58,669 nt of DNA from Nitrospirota bacterium (GTDB lineage Bacteria > Nitrospirota > Thermodesulfovibrionia > Thermodesulfovibrionales > JdFR-88). Position numbers and translations under genes: made by a program. The stretch is taken from assembly GCA_021825295.1 (NCBI GenBank), contig JAKAHV010000020.1, positions 1 to 58,669 on the forward strand. Direction: 5' to 3'. The stretch's first letter is position 1. Every line of letters begins with the position of its first letter. Of this stretch, positions 24,667-33,121 are shown piece by piece. Under the pieces are notes generated by a model, which did not search any database, was not told the DNA's origin, and worked only from the letters and a program-made list of their open reading frames with translations.

Positions 24667-25611
24667 GTGAAAGTGGCGGTAGCGGGCGGGTTCGGTTTCC
24701 TGGGAGCAAACGTTGTCAGGCGGCTGAATGGGGGGCGGCACGAGGTGGTCCCCTTTAGCAGGCGAAGCGGCGTGGATATCAGAAATTTCGGCGCCGCATA
24801 TGACTTCCTTGACAAACAGAGGCCGGACGTCCTTATCAACTGCGCGGCGCATGTGGGAGGAATCTCCTATAACTACCTGAAGCCGGTCGAGATATACGAG
24901 GACAACCTCCTCATCGGTTTTAACATCGTAAGGGCGGCCTTCGAGGCCGGCGTAAAAAAATTCGTAAATATAATGCCAAACTGCACTTACCCCGGCATTG
25001 CCGACGTCTATGTGGAGGAAAAATGGTGGGACGGCGCCATGCACCCAAGCGTGCTCACATATGGCATGCCGAGGAAGGCCCTCTGGGTGCACTCCTATAC
25101 CTACAGGCTCAGACATGGGTTCAACTGCATCCACCTGGTACTGCCCAACCTCTACGGGCCCGGCGACCACTTCGATCCTGTCCGGTCCCACGCCCTGGGC
25201 GCTCTTGTCAAAAAGATAGTGGATGCGAAGCTCGGCAACGAAAGAAAGGTCGTAATCTGGGGGACGGGCGAACCGGTCAGGGAATGGGGATATGTCGAGG
25301 ACGCGGCGGAGGGGATAGCGCTTGCGATGGAGAGATACGACGAGCCTGAAATACTGAATCTGGGCGAGGGCCGCGGGTACACGATAAGAGAGATAGCCGG
25401 GATGATAAGCCGCGCGGCCTCGTGGGATGGCGAGTTCGAGTTCGACCTCTCCAGGCCCGACGGCGCCCCGAAGAAGATACTGGATGTTTCCAGGATGGAA
25501 GCGGTCCTTGGATGGCGGCCCGGCACACGGATAGATGCGGGCATCGAAAAGACCGTCCGGTGGTATCTCGACAAATATTATCCCCGCGACCTGGCGGCCG
25601 GAGGCCTTTGA
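24667..25611 (+). CDS. NAD(P)-dependent epimerase/reductase, GDP-fucose synthase-like
   Basis: A 314-residue short-chain extended reductase with the nucleotide motif GGFGFLGANVVRR at the N-terminus and NCAAHVGGISYN, resembling the AAxVGG element of GDP-L-fucose synthase. LPNLYGPGDHFDP is also typical of that enzyme. Following gmd, it probably acts on GDP-4-keto-6-deoxymannose. The active-site block is odd: the Ser-Ser-Cys usually seen before Ile-Tyr-Pro is Asn-Cys-Thr, and the YxxxK motif reads Y132-GMP-R136-K137, with Arg at the lysine position. It may be a 4-reductase or epimerase of altered specificity rather than a true fucose synthase. Confidence 0.82.
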   Translation: MKVAVAGGFGFLGANVVRRLNGGRHEVVPFSRRSGVDIRNFGAAYDFLDKQRPDVLINCAAHVGGISYNYLKPVEIYEDNLLIGFNIVRAAFEAGVKKFVNIMPNCTYPGIADVYVEEKWWDGAMHPSVLTYGMPRKALWVHSYTYRLRHGFNCIHLVLPNLYGPGDHFDPVRSHALGALVKKIVDAKLGNERKVVIWGTGEPVREWGYVEDAAEGIALAMERYDEPEILNLGEGRGYTIREIAGMISRAASWDGEFEFDLSRPDGAPKKILDVSRMEAVLGWRPGTRIDAGIEKTVRWYLDKYYPRDLAAGGL

Positions 25612-25612
25612 T

Positions 25613-26029
25613 ATGAGGACAATCACGGATGGCGGGGGCGGCAGGCTCGCGGTGCTCGTCAGGGGCAGCGAAATAAAAAAGGGACTCGGATTTTATACCG
25701 AGGAAGCCGATTTCCTTCAGGTGGGGGTGTGGGCTGGATATGAAAGGGGCAAGGTCCTCCGCGCGCACAACCACAACCAGGCCGAAAGGACGGCCGGAAG
25801 GACGCAGGAGGCCCTGTTCGTGATGAGGGGATCCCTTCGGGCCTCCATCTATTCGGAAGACGACCGGTTCGTTGCCGCCCTGGACGTGAATGCCGGCGAC
25901 ATACTCGTCCTTTTTGCCGGAGGCCATGGGTACGAGATAACCGGGGAAGACACGTTTGTCCTCGAGGTCAAAAACGGGCCCTTCCCAGGGGTCGAAAAAG
26001 ACAAGAGATTCCTGCAGACAGGGAGGTAA
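25613..26029 (+). CDS. Cupin-fold protein, probable sugar isomerase or regulatory cupin
   Basis: The ATG at 25613 starts 1 nt after the previous stop and gives 138 residues. The central part follows the cupin pattern: VLRAHNHNQAERTAGRTQEALFVMRGSLRASIY (motif 1 with two His) and AGDILVLFAGGHGYEI (motif 2 with Gly-Asp and His). Such single-domain cupins in polysaccharide clusters include WxcM/FdtA-like sugar isomerases and binding proteins. Placed between the epimerase and the aminotransferase, it may help form a 3- or 4-keto sugar. The exact reaction is not evident. Confidence 0.72.
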   Translation: MRTITDGGGGRLAVLVRGSEIKKGLGFYTEEADFLQVGVWAGYERGKVLRAHNHNQAERTAGRTQEALFVMRGSLRASIYSEDDRFVAALDVNAGDILVLFAGGHGYEITGEDTFVLEVKNGPFPGVEKDKRFLQTGR

Positions 26030-26031
26030 GG

Positions 26032-27120
26032 ATGGAATTCATTCACCAGGTAGTGCCGTATGTGACCGGCAATGAGGCAAGGGCGGTCTCGGAATATATC
26101 CTTTCGGGCGGATGGCTGACGGAATTCGAAAAGACGCGCGATTTTGAAAGGGCCATCGCTGAATTTCTTGGCGTCAGGCACGCGGTTGTGGTGCCAAGCG
26201 GAACGGTGGGCCTCTACCTTGCGCTCCTTGCGGCGGGCGTGGGGCCGGGGGATTCCGTGATAGTGCCCAACTACACGATGATAGCCTCGCCAAATTCGGT
26301 CAGGTGGACGGGCGCGAAGGTGCGGCTGTGCGACGTGGAGAGCGGCACCCTCTGTGCCGACCTGGAGAAGGCCTCCACTGACAGGCGGACGAAGGCCCTC
26401 ATGTATGTCTCCATAAACGGCCGCTGCGGCGACATGGATGTCGTGGCCCGGTTTTGCCGGGCAAACGGTATCTTTCTAATCGAGGACGCCTGCCAGGCCT
26501 TCGGCTCCCGGTGGCGCGCGAAGGCCCTGGGCACTTTCGGGGACGCCGGGGTCCTGTCATTTACCCCTCACAAGATAATAACGACGGGGCAGGGCGGTGC
26601 GGTCGTCACCGACAACGAGGAGCTCTACCGTGAGATCGTGAAGCTCAAGGACTTCGGCCGCACCGCGCCGGCAACCGACTGGCACGACAGGGTCGGGTTC
26701 AATTTCAAGTTCACGGACCTGCAATCGGTCATCGGCATCGAGCAGATGAAGCTGATGGACTTCAGGATAAAAAGGAAAAAGCAGATATACGCCAGGTACG
26801 AGGAGCTGCTTGCCGGGATACCCGGCATCAAGATGCTGCCTACCGACCTCGGACAGACCCCTCCGTGGTTTGTGGACATCATCCTTCCGTCCCGCCGGGT
26901 GAGGGACGGCCTGGCCGCGCACTTGAAAGAGCGGAAGATAGGCACGCGCCCCTTTTATCCCCCCATCAGCCACCAGGAGATATATGCCGGGTATCCCGAG
27001 GGCGCCTTCCCGGTTTCCGAGTCAATTGCTCACCGGGGGCTGTGGCTGCCATCCTCGATAGGCCTGAAGGACGAAGAGATAGAATACATAACGGATGCGG
27101 TCAGGGCCTTCCTGTCATGA
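26032..27120 (+). CDS. DegT/DnrJ/EryC1/StrS-family sugar aminotransferase
   Basis: The 362-residue PLP enzyme carries the family blocks: VVVPSGTVGLYLALLAAGVGPGD (cofactor phosphate site), EDACQAFGS (Asp that holds the pyridine ring) and SFTPHKIITTGQGGAVVTD with the Schiff-base Lys in HKIITTGQGG. It moves an amino group from glutamate to a keto-sugar nucleotide. Next to gmd the most likely reaction is GDP-4-keto-6-deoxymannose to GDP-perosamine; this is inference from neighbours. It starts 2 nt after the cupin gene and overlaps the next by 4 nt. Confidence 0.9.
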   Translation: MEFIHQVVPYVTGNEARAVSEYILSGGWLTEFEKTRDFERAIAEFLGVRHAVVVPSGTVGLYLALLAAGVGPGDSVIVPNYTMIASPNSVRWTGAKVRLCDVESGTLCADLEKASTDRRTKALMYVSINGRCGDMDVVARFCRANGIFLIEDACQAFGSRWRAKALGTFGDAGVLSFTPHKIITTGQGGAVVTDNEELYREIVKLKDFGRTAPATDWHDRVGFNFKFTDLQSVIGIEQMKLMDFRIKRKKQIYARYEELLAGIPGIKMLPTDLGQTPPWFVDIILPSRRVRDGLAAHLKERKIGTRPFYPPISHQEIYAGYPEGAFPVSESIAHRGLWLPSSIGLKDEEIEYITDAVRAFLS

Positions 27121-28862
27121 CAGTCCGCCTCGGGCCGGGTTTCAGGGCAGTGCGATGCATACCGGTCCTGGTCTGCCTGTTCATCCTCTTTTCGCAGGCT
27201 CCATGCCATGCGGTCCGGATAGCCGCGGACGGAAGGCCGCTTGCGACCATAATCATTGGAAGCGGCCAGCCGGAGACGGTCCGATACGCGGCCCGCGAGT
27301 TCCGCAGCTACGTGGAGAAGATAAGCGGGGCACGGCTGCCCATCCAAACCGCGCCCCCCGATGAAAAGCCATCGATGGAGCGCGGAAGGGACTATGTCCT
27401 CATCGGGGAAAGCCCTTATACGCGCAAGCTTGGCGTCAGCGCGGCTGGGCTTCGCCCGGATGGATTCAGGATCATCGCGCGCGGCAACTGCCTTGTTTTG
27501 ATCGGAAGGGATTACGCGGGGCCGCCCATGACCGGGATGAGCCGCACATTCAGCCTCAATGAGACCTATAACCCGGACACCGGCATAAGCGCCTTCGGGC
27601 AGACCGGCACGCTGTACGCCGTCTACCGGTTCCTGGAGAAATACCTCGGGGTAAGATGGTACATGCCCGGCAGGCTGGGGGAGGTTATCGAAAAAAGGGC
27701 TTCGATACGGATAGCGGACACGCAGTTCGAGGCGTCACCGGATTTTACCTACAGGCGGTGGTACTTCGCCTACGGTTTCGGAAGCCGGCAATACGACGAA
27801 GCCGCGCGCTGGTACAGGCGGGCCGGCTTCGGGGCGGACTTCCCGGTTGAACTGAACGACACGTTCGATATCTTCGCTAAAAAATATCTGGGCGTCCATC
27901 CGGAGTATTTCTACTGTAACGGGAAGGTGCGGCCGCACCACATCGTCCTCGATCAGCCGGGGGTGGCCGGGCAGTTCGTAAAGGACATCAACGCGTATTT
28001 TGACTCGCACCCGCTTCAGCGGGTCTATCCGCTCATGGCGGACGATTTTTACCTCGGGACAAACAGCGGCAAGGACAAAAGGCTCAAGGCAGCGGACGAT
28101 CCATCGATGGGGCCGGAGGGCAGGTTCTCCGACTATATGTGGGGCTTTGTCAACCGGGTGGCGGAAGAGGTCTACAAGACACACCCGCACAGGTTCATAG
28201 GCGGCATCGCGTATCAGGACTACCGGCTGCCGCCCAGGAAAATAAAGCGGTTTCCTCCGAATGTGCTCGTGATGATCTGCAAGCTGAGGATGCAGAGCGC
28301 GAACGCCAAAGAAAGGGCGAAGGTGGACGCCCTTATCCGGCAGTGGAGGAAAAAGTGCGCCAACATCTACGTCTGGGAGTATTACAACTGGTATTATGCC
28401 GGCAGCGAGCAAGGGGAGCCTTTCATATTTCCCCACCTCATAGCGAGGGACCTTAAATTCCTGAAAGGGATGAGCCGCGGGGAGTTCATCGAGGCCGAGA
28501 CGGCGAAACCGCCGCTGTCGATTGCATATCCGGGGCTCACCCACCTCAACCTTTATGTCACCGCCAGGCTGCTGTGGGATGCGGATCTGAACGTGGACAG
28601 GCTCCTGGATGATTATTACCGGAGGTTTTACGGACCCGGCGCCCCGGAGATGAAGGAGTTCTTCGAGGCCGCGGAGCGCTACTGGACACAATGGGTGCGT
28701 GGCCAAAGGATAAGGAAATGGTACTGGGAGGGCACATTCAGGCTCGCCCCCCGTCAAAGGGAAAAGCTCCTTGGCTACCTGGAGAAGGCGAGGGAAAAAA
28801 CCGGGGATACCGTTTATGGCAAAAGGGTGCAGTTGATCATCGGGGAGATGTCGCATGCTTGA
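27117..28862 (+). CDS. Secreted DUF4838-type protein, glycoside-hydrolase-like
   Basis: The ATG at 27117 overlaps the aminotransferase stop (ATGA) and gives 581 residues. An N-terminal signal peptide (CIPVLVCLFILFSQAPCHA) is followed by a domain like the N-terminal alpha/beta part of hexosaminidases and alpha-glucuronidases (YAAREFRSYVEKISGARLPI; LIGESPYTRKLG). DUF4838-type sequence follows: GTLYAVYRFLEKYLGVRWYMPG, WYFAYGFG and YVWEYYNWYYAG. It is probably a periplasmic or extracellular enzyme that cuts or edits the polysaccharide made here. It is unusual as a secreted protein inside a run of cytoplasmic genes. Confidence 0.8.
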   Translation: MTVRLGPGFRAVRCIPVLVCLFILFSQAPCHAVRIAADGRPLATIIIGSGQPETVRYAAREFRSYVEKISGARLPIQTAPPDEKPSMERGRDYVLIGESPYTRKLGVSAAGLRPDGFRIIARGNCLVLIGRDYAGPPMTGMSRTFSLNETYNPDTGISAFGQTGTLYAVYRFLEKYLGVRWYMPGRLGEVIEKRASIRIADTQFEASPDFTYRRWYFAYGFGSRQYDEAARWYRRAGFGADFPVELNDTFDIFAKKYLGVHPEYFYCNGKVRPHHIVLDQPGVAGQFVKDINAYFDSHPLQRVYPLMADDFYLGTNSGKDKRLKAADDPSMGPEGRFSDYMWGFVNRVAEEVYKTHPHRFIGGIAYQDYRLPPRKIKRFPPNVLVMICKLRMQSANAKERAKVDALIRQWRKKCANIYVWEYYNWYYAGSEQGEPFIFPHLIARDLKFLKGMSRGEFIEAETAKPPLSIAYPGLTHLNLYVTARLLWDADLNVDRLLDDYYRRFYGPGAPEMKEFFEAAERYWTQWVRGQRIRKWYWEGTFRLAPRQREKLLGYLEKAREKTGDTVYGKRVQLIIGEMSHA

Positions 28863-29790
28863 CGTGCCGGTCTCGCTGCACATATTCAACAGGCCGCTTA
28901 CCGCCTGGAGGGTGTTTGAGAAGATACGGGCCGTCAGGCCGCGTACTTTGTATATCTCTGCGGACGGCCCGAGGGCCGATCATCCGGATGACGCGGAAAA
29001 ATGCAGGCTGGCCAGGATGCTGGCTGATAAGGTCGACTGGCCTTGCGACCTGAGGGTGAATTTTTCCGACCGGAACAAGGGGTCCGTCCGCGCCATGTAT
29101 GAAGGGATTTCATGGGTATTCCGGGACGCGGAGGAGGCGATAATCTTCGAGGACGACTGTGTGCCGGATGAAAGCGCATTCAGGTTTTTCAAGGAGATGT
29201 TGGAGCGCTATCGACACGACGAGAGGGTCGCCCTTGTGCACGGCACGAATTTTCAGAAGAGAGGCAGGGGCCGCGCGTACAGCTATTATTTCAGCGGACG
29301 TTACAATAACCACCTGGGATGGGCGACATGGAAAAGGACCTGGGGCGCATTCGATTTCGACATGGGTGGCTGGCCGGAGTTCAGGCGGCTCCACGGCCTG
29401 CGCACCATATTTTACAAAAAAAGGGAACTGGACTACTGGGATTCGATATTTCAGGGGATGTACGAGGACAAGATCGGCCACTGGGACTGGAAATTTTATC
29501 TCTCCACCATAATGAACAGCGGGCTCTCCATAGTGCCGGGCGTGAACCTGGTCTCCCATGTCGGCACGGGGCCGGAGTCGACCCACGTGAAGAAAAAAAG
29601 GAGCCATGACTGCCTGGAAACGGAGGCGATGGAATTTCCCCTGAGCCATCCGCCCATGGTCTGCAGGGATTTTATTTCGGACGAGCTGAGGGAGGGAAAC
29701 TTCAACACGCGGGGTTTTTTCCACCATTACTTCAGGAGGGAGGCCAGCAGGCGGATAGCGCAGCCGGCCAGGAGGATATTTGCCCGGTAA
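28855..29790 (+). CDS. Glycosyltransferase, HlpA/GT-A-like
   Basis: This 311-residue protein has a GT-A fold start (VPVSLHIFNRPLTAWRVFEKI), an acidic nucleotide-sugar site EEAIIFEDDCVPDESAF (DxD-like EDD) and the pattern GWATWKRTWGAFD, typical of the family around hemolytic protein HlpA and cap-type sugar transferases. It probably adds one sugar to the lipid-linked repeat unit. It overlaps the upstream gene by 8 nt and the flippase by 11 nt. Confidence 0.82.
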   Translation: MLDVPVSLHIFNRPLTAWRVFEKIRAVRPRTLYISADGPRADHPDDAEKCRLARMLADKVDWPCDLRVNFSDRNKGSVRAMYEGISWVFRDAEEAIIFEDDCVPDESAFRFFKEMLERYRHDERVALVHGTNFQKRGRGRAYSYYFSGRYNNHLGWATWKRTWGAFDFDMGGWPEFRRLHGLRTIFYKKRELDYWDSIFQGMYEDKIGHWDWKFYLSTIMNSGLSIVPGVNLVSHVGTGPESTHVKKKRSHDCLETEAMEFPLSHPPMVCRDFISDELREGNFNTRGFFHHYFRREASRRIAQPARRIFAR

Positions 29791-31339
29791 TCTTTTGAGA
29801 AAGGCGGTCAGAAACTCCACGGCCTCCTCCATCGGAGCGATGGCGGGGTTCGCGGCCGCGCTGCTGTTCGCGGGTTTTCGTATCCGGATGCTCGGGGTTG
29901 AACGGGCCGGGTATCTGATGCTGCTGGACGGCATAACCTCCATGACGGCGGCGGTGGGAGGGTTCGGCCTTGGCACGGCGGCGATAAGAAAAATGGCCGT
30001 GTTCGAGGGGCGGCGGGAGCTATCCGGCATCCGCGCCACGCTGGGAGTGGTCCTCTTCGCCGGCATCGCGGTAGGGGTTGCGGTTGCCGCCCTTGCGACG
30101 CTTGCCTTCCCGTGGATTTTCAAGTGGAGCAGGATGGGGGCGGCCTTTCGCGCGGACGCCTTTGGCGCCACGGCGCTTGCCGGCCTTTCATTTCTGGCCA
30201 GACAGGTCTATGCGTCTTACGAAACCGTGCTGCCGGCCATGCAGCGTTACGATCTCATCGCGCTCGTGAATTCCCTCTTCAGTTTCCTGACGAGCGGACT
30301 TGGATTCCTGACGGTCCTTTTTTATCCGGCGATGACACCCCTGGCCCTGCTCGTGTTCTCGCTTTCCGTCATACGCGCCCTGTGCTCGATGGCCCTGGTG
30401 CGATACCTTACCGGCATGGCTGTTTTGCCGAAGCTCGATTTGGCGGAGCTTGTTTCGATGGGCGCCTTCGGCGGCTGGGTATACGCCGGATCGTTTTCCA
30501 GCCTGCTTACCGGGGCGGCCGACAGGATGGCGCTTACGACCCTTCTCGGAAGCCGCTCGCTGCCTTATTACGTGATAGGGCAGAATGTCGTCAAGAGGGT
30601 CCATGCCCTGATAGCCGGGCAGAGCGATTTCCTCTTCCCTATGCTTGCGGGGGCCGGCGAGCACACGGCAGCGGTGGTGAAAAGGGTTCAGGACCGGTTA
30701 AGGTGGTTTGTCACCTTTGTTTCCGCCGTGCTTTACGGGGGGCTCGCGCTCATGGCCTACCCGCTCCTGTACAAACTGGTCGGGCCGGGGTTTGCCCGCC
30801 TGGCGCTTCTGCCATTTGTCCTGGCATGTTTTCAAGGTTTTCTGTGGAGTATAGATATCGTGCCCTACCAGGTGAGCTGGGCCGAAGGCCGGGGCGCGCC
30901 CAATGCGGTGCTGTCGCTCGTGCAAGGGCTTCTGGTAATCGGCACGCTTTTGGTTATCGTGCCGCGGCTCGGCGTTCTGGGCGCAAGCCTCGCCCAGTTG
31001 TGGGCGGGCATAACGGGCCTTTGCTGGGTTTTCTGGGTGGACCGTCAGGGCGGCCGTTTCAACCTGGGCGGGCTCTTCAGGCCGCTTGTTTCCCCCCTGA
31101 TGATGATGGCGGGCTGCCTGCTTGGGACATGGGCCGCCGTAAGGGCGCATGCCGCTGGCTGGACGCCCTTTTTCGCGGTGGCCGCGCTTGCGATGGGTAT
31201 ATCGTTTTTATTTGCCGCATCCGCGGAGAATATCCTTTTTGCTAGGTACAGGTGTTTGGAGACGGCAAGGAATGCGGCAGGGATGCTTTTAAGCTACGCG
31301 AGGCTGCCATGGAGGCAGTCGGCCGTCTCCAAGAACTGA
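29780..31339 (+). CDS. Wzx-type polysaccharide flippase
   Basis: A 519-residue, strongly hydrophobic protein with 12-14 predicted helices, starting with a basic amphipathic segment (LLRKAVRNSTASSIGAMAG) typical of the MATE/MOP flippase superfamily. It would move the undecaprenyl-pyrophosphate-linked repeat unit across the inner membrane. The TTG at 29780 lies 4 nt after GGAGG; a second TTG at 29795 is possible. Family assignment rests on topology, length and position. Confidence 0.83.
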   Translation: MPGNLLRKAVRNSTASSIGAMAGFAAALLFAGFRIRMLGVERAGYLMLLDGITSMTAAVGGFGLGTAAIRKMAVFEGRRELSGIRATLGVVLFAGIAVGVAVAALATLAFPWIFKWSRMGAAFRADAFGATALAGLSFLARQVYASYETVLPAMQRYDLIALVNSLFSFLTSGLGFLTVLFYPAMTPLALLVFSLSVIRALCSMALVRYLTGMAVLPKLDLAELVSMGAFGGWVYAGSFSSLLTGAADRMALTTLLGSRSLPYYVIGQNVVKRVHALIAGQSDFLFPMLAGAGEHTAAVVKRVQDRLRWFVTFVSAVLYGGLALMAYPLLYKLVGPGFARLALLPFVLACFQGFLWSIDIVPYQVSWAEGRGAPNAVLSLVQGLLVIGTLLVIVPRLGVLGASLAQLWAGITGLCWVFWVDRQGGRFNLGGLFRPLVSPLMMMAGCLLGTWAAVRAHAAGWTPFFAVAALAMGISFLFAASAENILFARYRCLETARNAAGMLLSYARLPWRQSAVSKN

Positions 31340-31424
31340 TGCCTGCCGCGGCGCACGTGGATTCCCCGGGCAAGCCGTGGAATGATGCGCGCGGGAAGGC
31401 CGATGTGAGGACACAAGGGGAAAA

Positions 31425-32198
31425 ATGGCTGCCGGCCCGATAAAAAGATTGATATACGGACCGTTTAACGAAATGGCAATGCGCGGGAACCTTTATCGCT
31501 TACGCGACAGGCGCTTCCTTTCGCCCCGCCTCTGCGCGCCGCTGCGCGAGGCCGCGGGGTACTGGCCAGCGGCGCTGGGGAAGTTTGTGCCCAAAAAGGT
31601 CTTCGACATAGGGGCCTTCACCGGGGACGTGTCGGCCGGCATCAGCGAATTGTACCGGCCGGAGTTCATGGCCCTCGTGGAGCCCAATCCCGAGATGGCG
31701 AAGCTCATCAGGGCGAAAACGTTTGCGCCCGGGCAGATGGTCTTCGAGTGCGCGCTCGGCAGAGAGGCGGGGCGCGCCGATTTTAACGTAGTGAGTTTTC
31801 CGGCCGCCAGTTCCGTCCTGGAGATATCGCCCGGGATGGGGGAGCTTTTCCACCAGCCCATGGACATCGAGAGGAGGATAAGGGTTGAGATGCGCACGCT
31901 GGACGATATCTTCAGGGAAAGCGGCGTCGATACGGTCGATCTGATGAAGGTCGATGTCCAGGGATATGAGCTGGAGGTCTTCAAGGGCGGCAAAAGCGCG
32001 CTTGAACACACAAAGATCGTCGTTGCCGAAGTCATGTTCTTCGAGCATTACAGGGGGCAGCCGGTATTCGGGGACATATATGGATATCTGAAGGACTCGG
32101 GCTTCAGGCTCCGGGCGATGGCGGGCTGGGTATATGACCGCAAGGGCCTTGCGCTTTTCGCGGACGGCGTCTTCATGAACGAAAGGTTTTTTTCATAG
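31425..32198 (+). CDS. FkbM-family methyltransferase
   Basis: The 257-residue product has KVFDIGAFTGDVS (SAM motif I), ALVEPNP (acidic loop) and the FkbM hallmark VDLMKVDVQGYELEVFKGG, followed by IVVAEV. FkbM enzymes O-methylate sugars and other small molecules. An 85-nt gap separates it from the flippase. It probably caps or decorates the polysaccharide. Confidence 0.88.
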   Translation: MAAGPIKRLIYGPFNEMAMRGNLYRLRDRRFLSPRLCAPLREAAGYWPAALGKFVPKKVFDIGAFTGDVSAGISELYRPEFMALVEPNPEMAKLIRAKTFAPGQMVFECALGREAGRADFNVVSFPAASSVLEISPGMGELFHQPMDIERRIRVEMRTLDDIFRESGVDTVDLMKVDVQGYELEVFKGGKSALEHTKIVVAEVMFFEHYRGQPVFGDIYGYLKDSGFRLRAMAGWVYDRKGLALFADGVFMNERFFS

Positions 32199-32200
32199 CC

Positions 32201-33100
32201 ATGGGCGGCCTGCAGGACATGGGGTTGCCGGCTCCTCCCCGGGGGCTGTCCGGCTGGCCGTGGACGGTGGGGCCCGGGGTATTCCCGGACAGGATGCCGG
32301 ACGGGGCGGCATGGCCGAAAATCTCGGTCGTAACACCCAGTTTGAACCAGGGCAGGTATATCGAGGAGGCCATAAGGTCGGTTTTGCTCCAGGGATACCC
32401 GAACCTTGAATATATCATGATGGACGGCGGCAGCACGGACGGCTCACTTGACATCATCAAGAAATACGAACCCTTTCTATCACATATAGGAACAGGGCCG
32501 GACGGCGGGCAGACGGACGCCATAAAGAAGGGGTTTGAGAGGGCAAGCGGAGAGATACTGGCGTATCTATGTTCTGACGACCGGTATCTTCCCGGGACCT
32601 TCCGGAGGGTGGCCAGCTTTTTTTCAAGGAACCCGGGGGTCGCCTTCGCCAACGGAGACATAAACTTCATCGACGGGGCGGGCAGGGTCACGAAACGTTT
32701 TTTCGTGAGCCGCCCGCTAAGGATTGTGACGGCCAACCTGGGAAGGCACACGTGGCCGCAGCAAGGCTGCTTCTGGCCGAAGTGGGCCTACGAAAAATGC
32801 GGCGGGATGGACGTGTCCTTCGCTTTTGCGATGGACAAGGACCTTTTCATGAGGCTGACCGCGGCGGGGCCTTCAAAAAGGATATCCGGCCCGCCGCTTG
32901 GGGAATTCCGGCTGCACGGCCATTCGAAGACTGCCACCATGATGGATGTCTGCAGGAGCGAAGGCAGACTGATCCTTGAAAGATATTCGGCCCCTTTTTT
33001 GAGGCGTTTCCCGCGCCTTTTGAACGCCCTTTACTGGCTATGGCAAAAACCGACCTCAGTCCGCATGCGGGTCCAGAAATACCTCGGACTGGAATTCTGA
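32201..33100 (+). CDS. Family 2 glycosyltransferase
   Basis: This 299-residue GT2 enzyme has ISVVTPSLNQGRYIEEAIRSVLLQGYPNLEY, the DGGSTDGS element that contacts UDP, and CSDDRYLPG with the DxD-type metal site. An N-terminal extension of about 45 residues precedes the fold. The gene at 39992 has the same TPSLNQGR start, so the two may be paralogues adding different sugars. It starts 2 nt after the methyltransferase. Confidence 0.9.
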   Translation: MGGLQDMGLPAPPRGLSGWPWTVGPGVFPDRMPDGAAWPKISVVTPSLNQGRYIEEAIRSVLLQGYPNLEYIMMDGGSTDGSLDIIKKYEPFLSHIGTGPDGGQTDAIKKGFERASGEILAYLCSDDRYLPGTFRRVASFFSRNPGVAFANGDINFIDGAGRVTKRFFVSRPLRIVTANLGRHTWPQQGCFWPKWAYEKCGGMDVSFAFAMDKDLFMRLTAAGPSKRISGPPLGEFRLHGHSKTATMMDVCRSEGRLILERYSAPFLRRFPRLLNALYWLWQKPTSVRMRVQKYLGLEF

Positions 33101-33121
33101 CATGAGTGTGACCCCCTAGCC

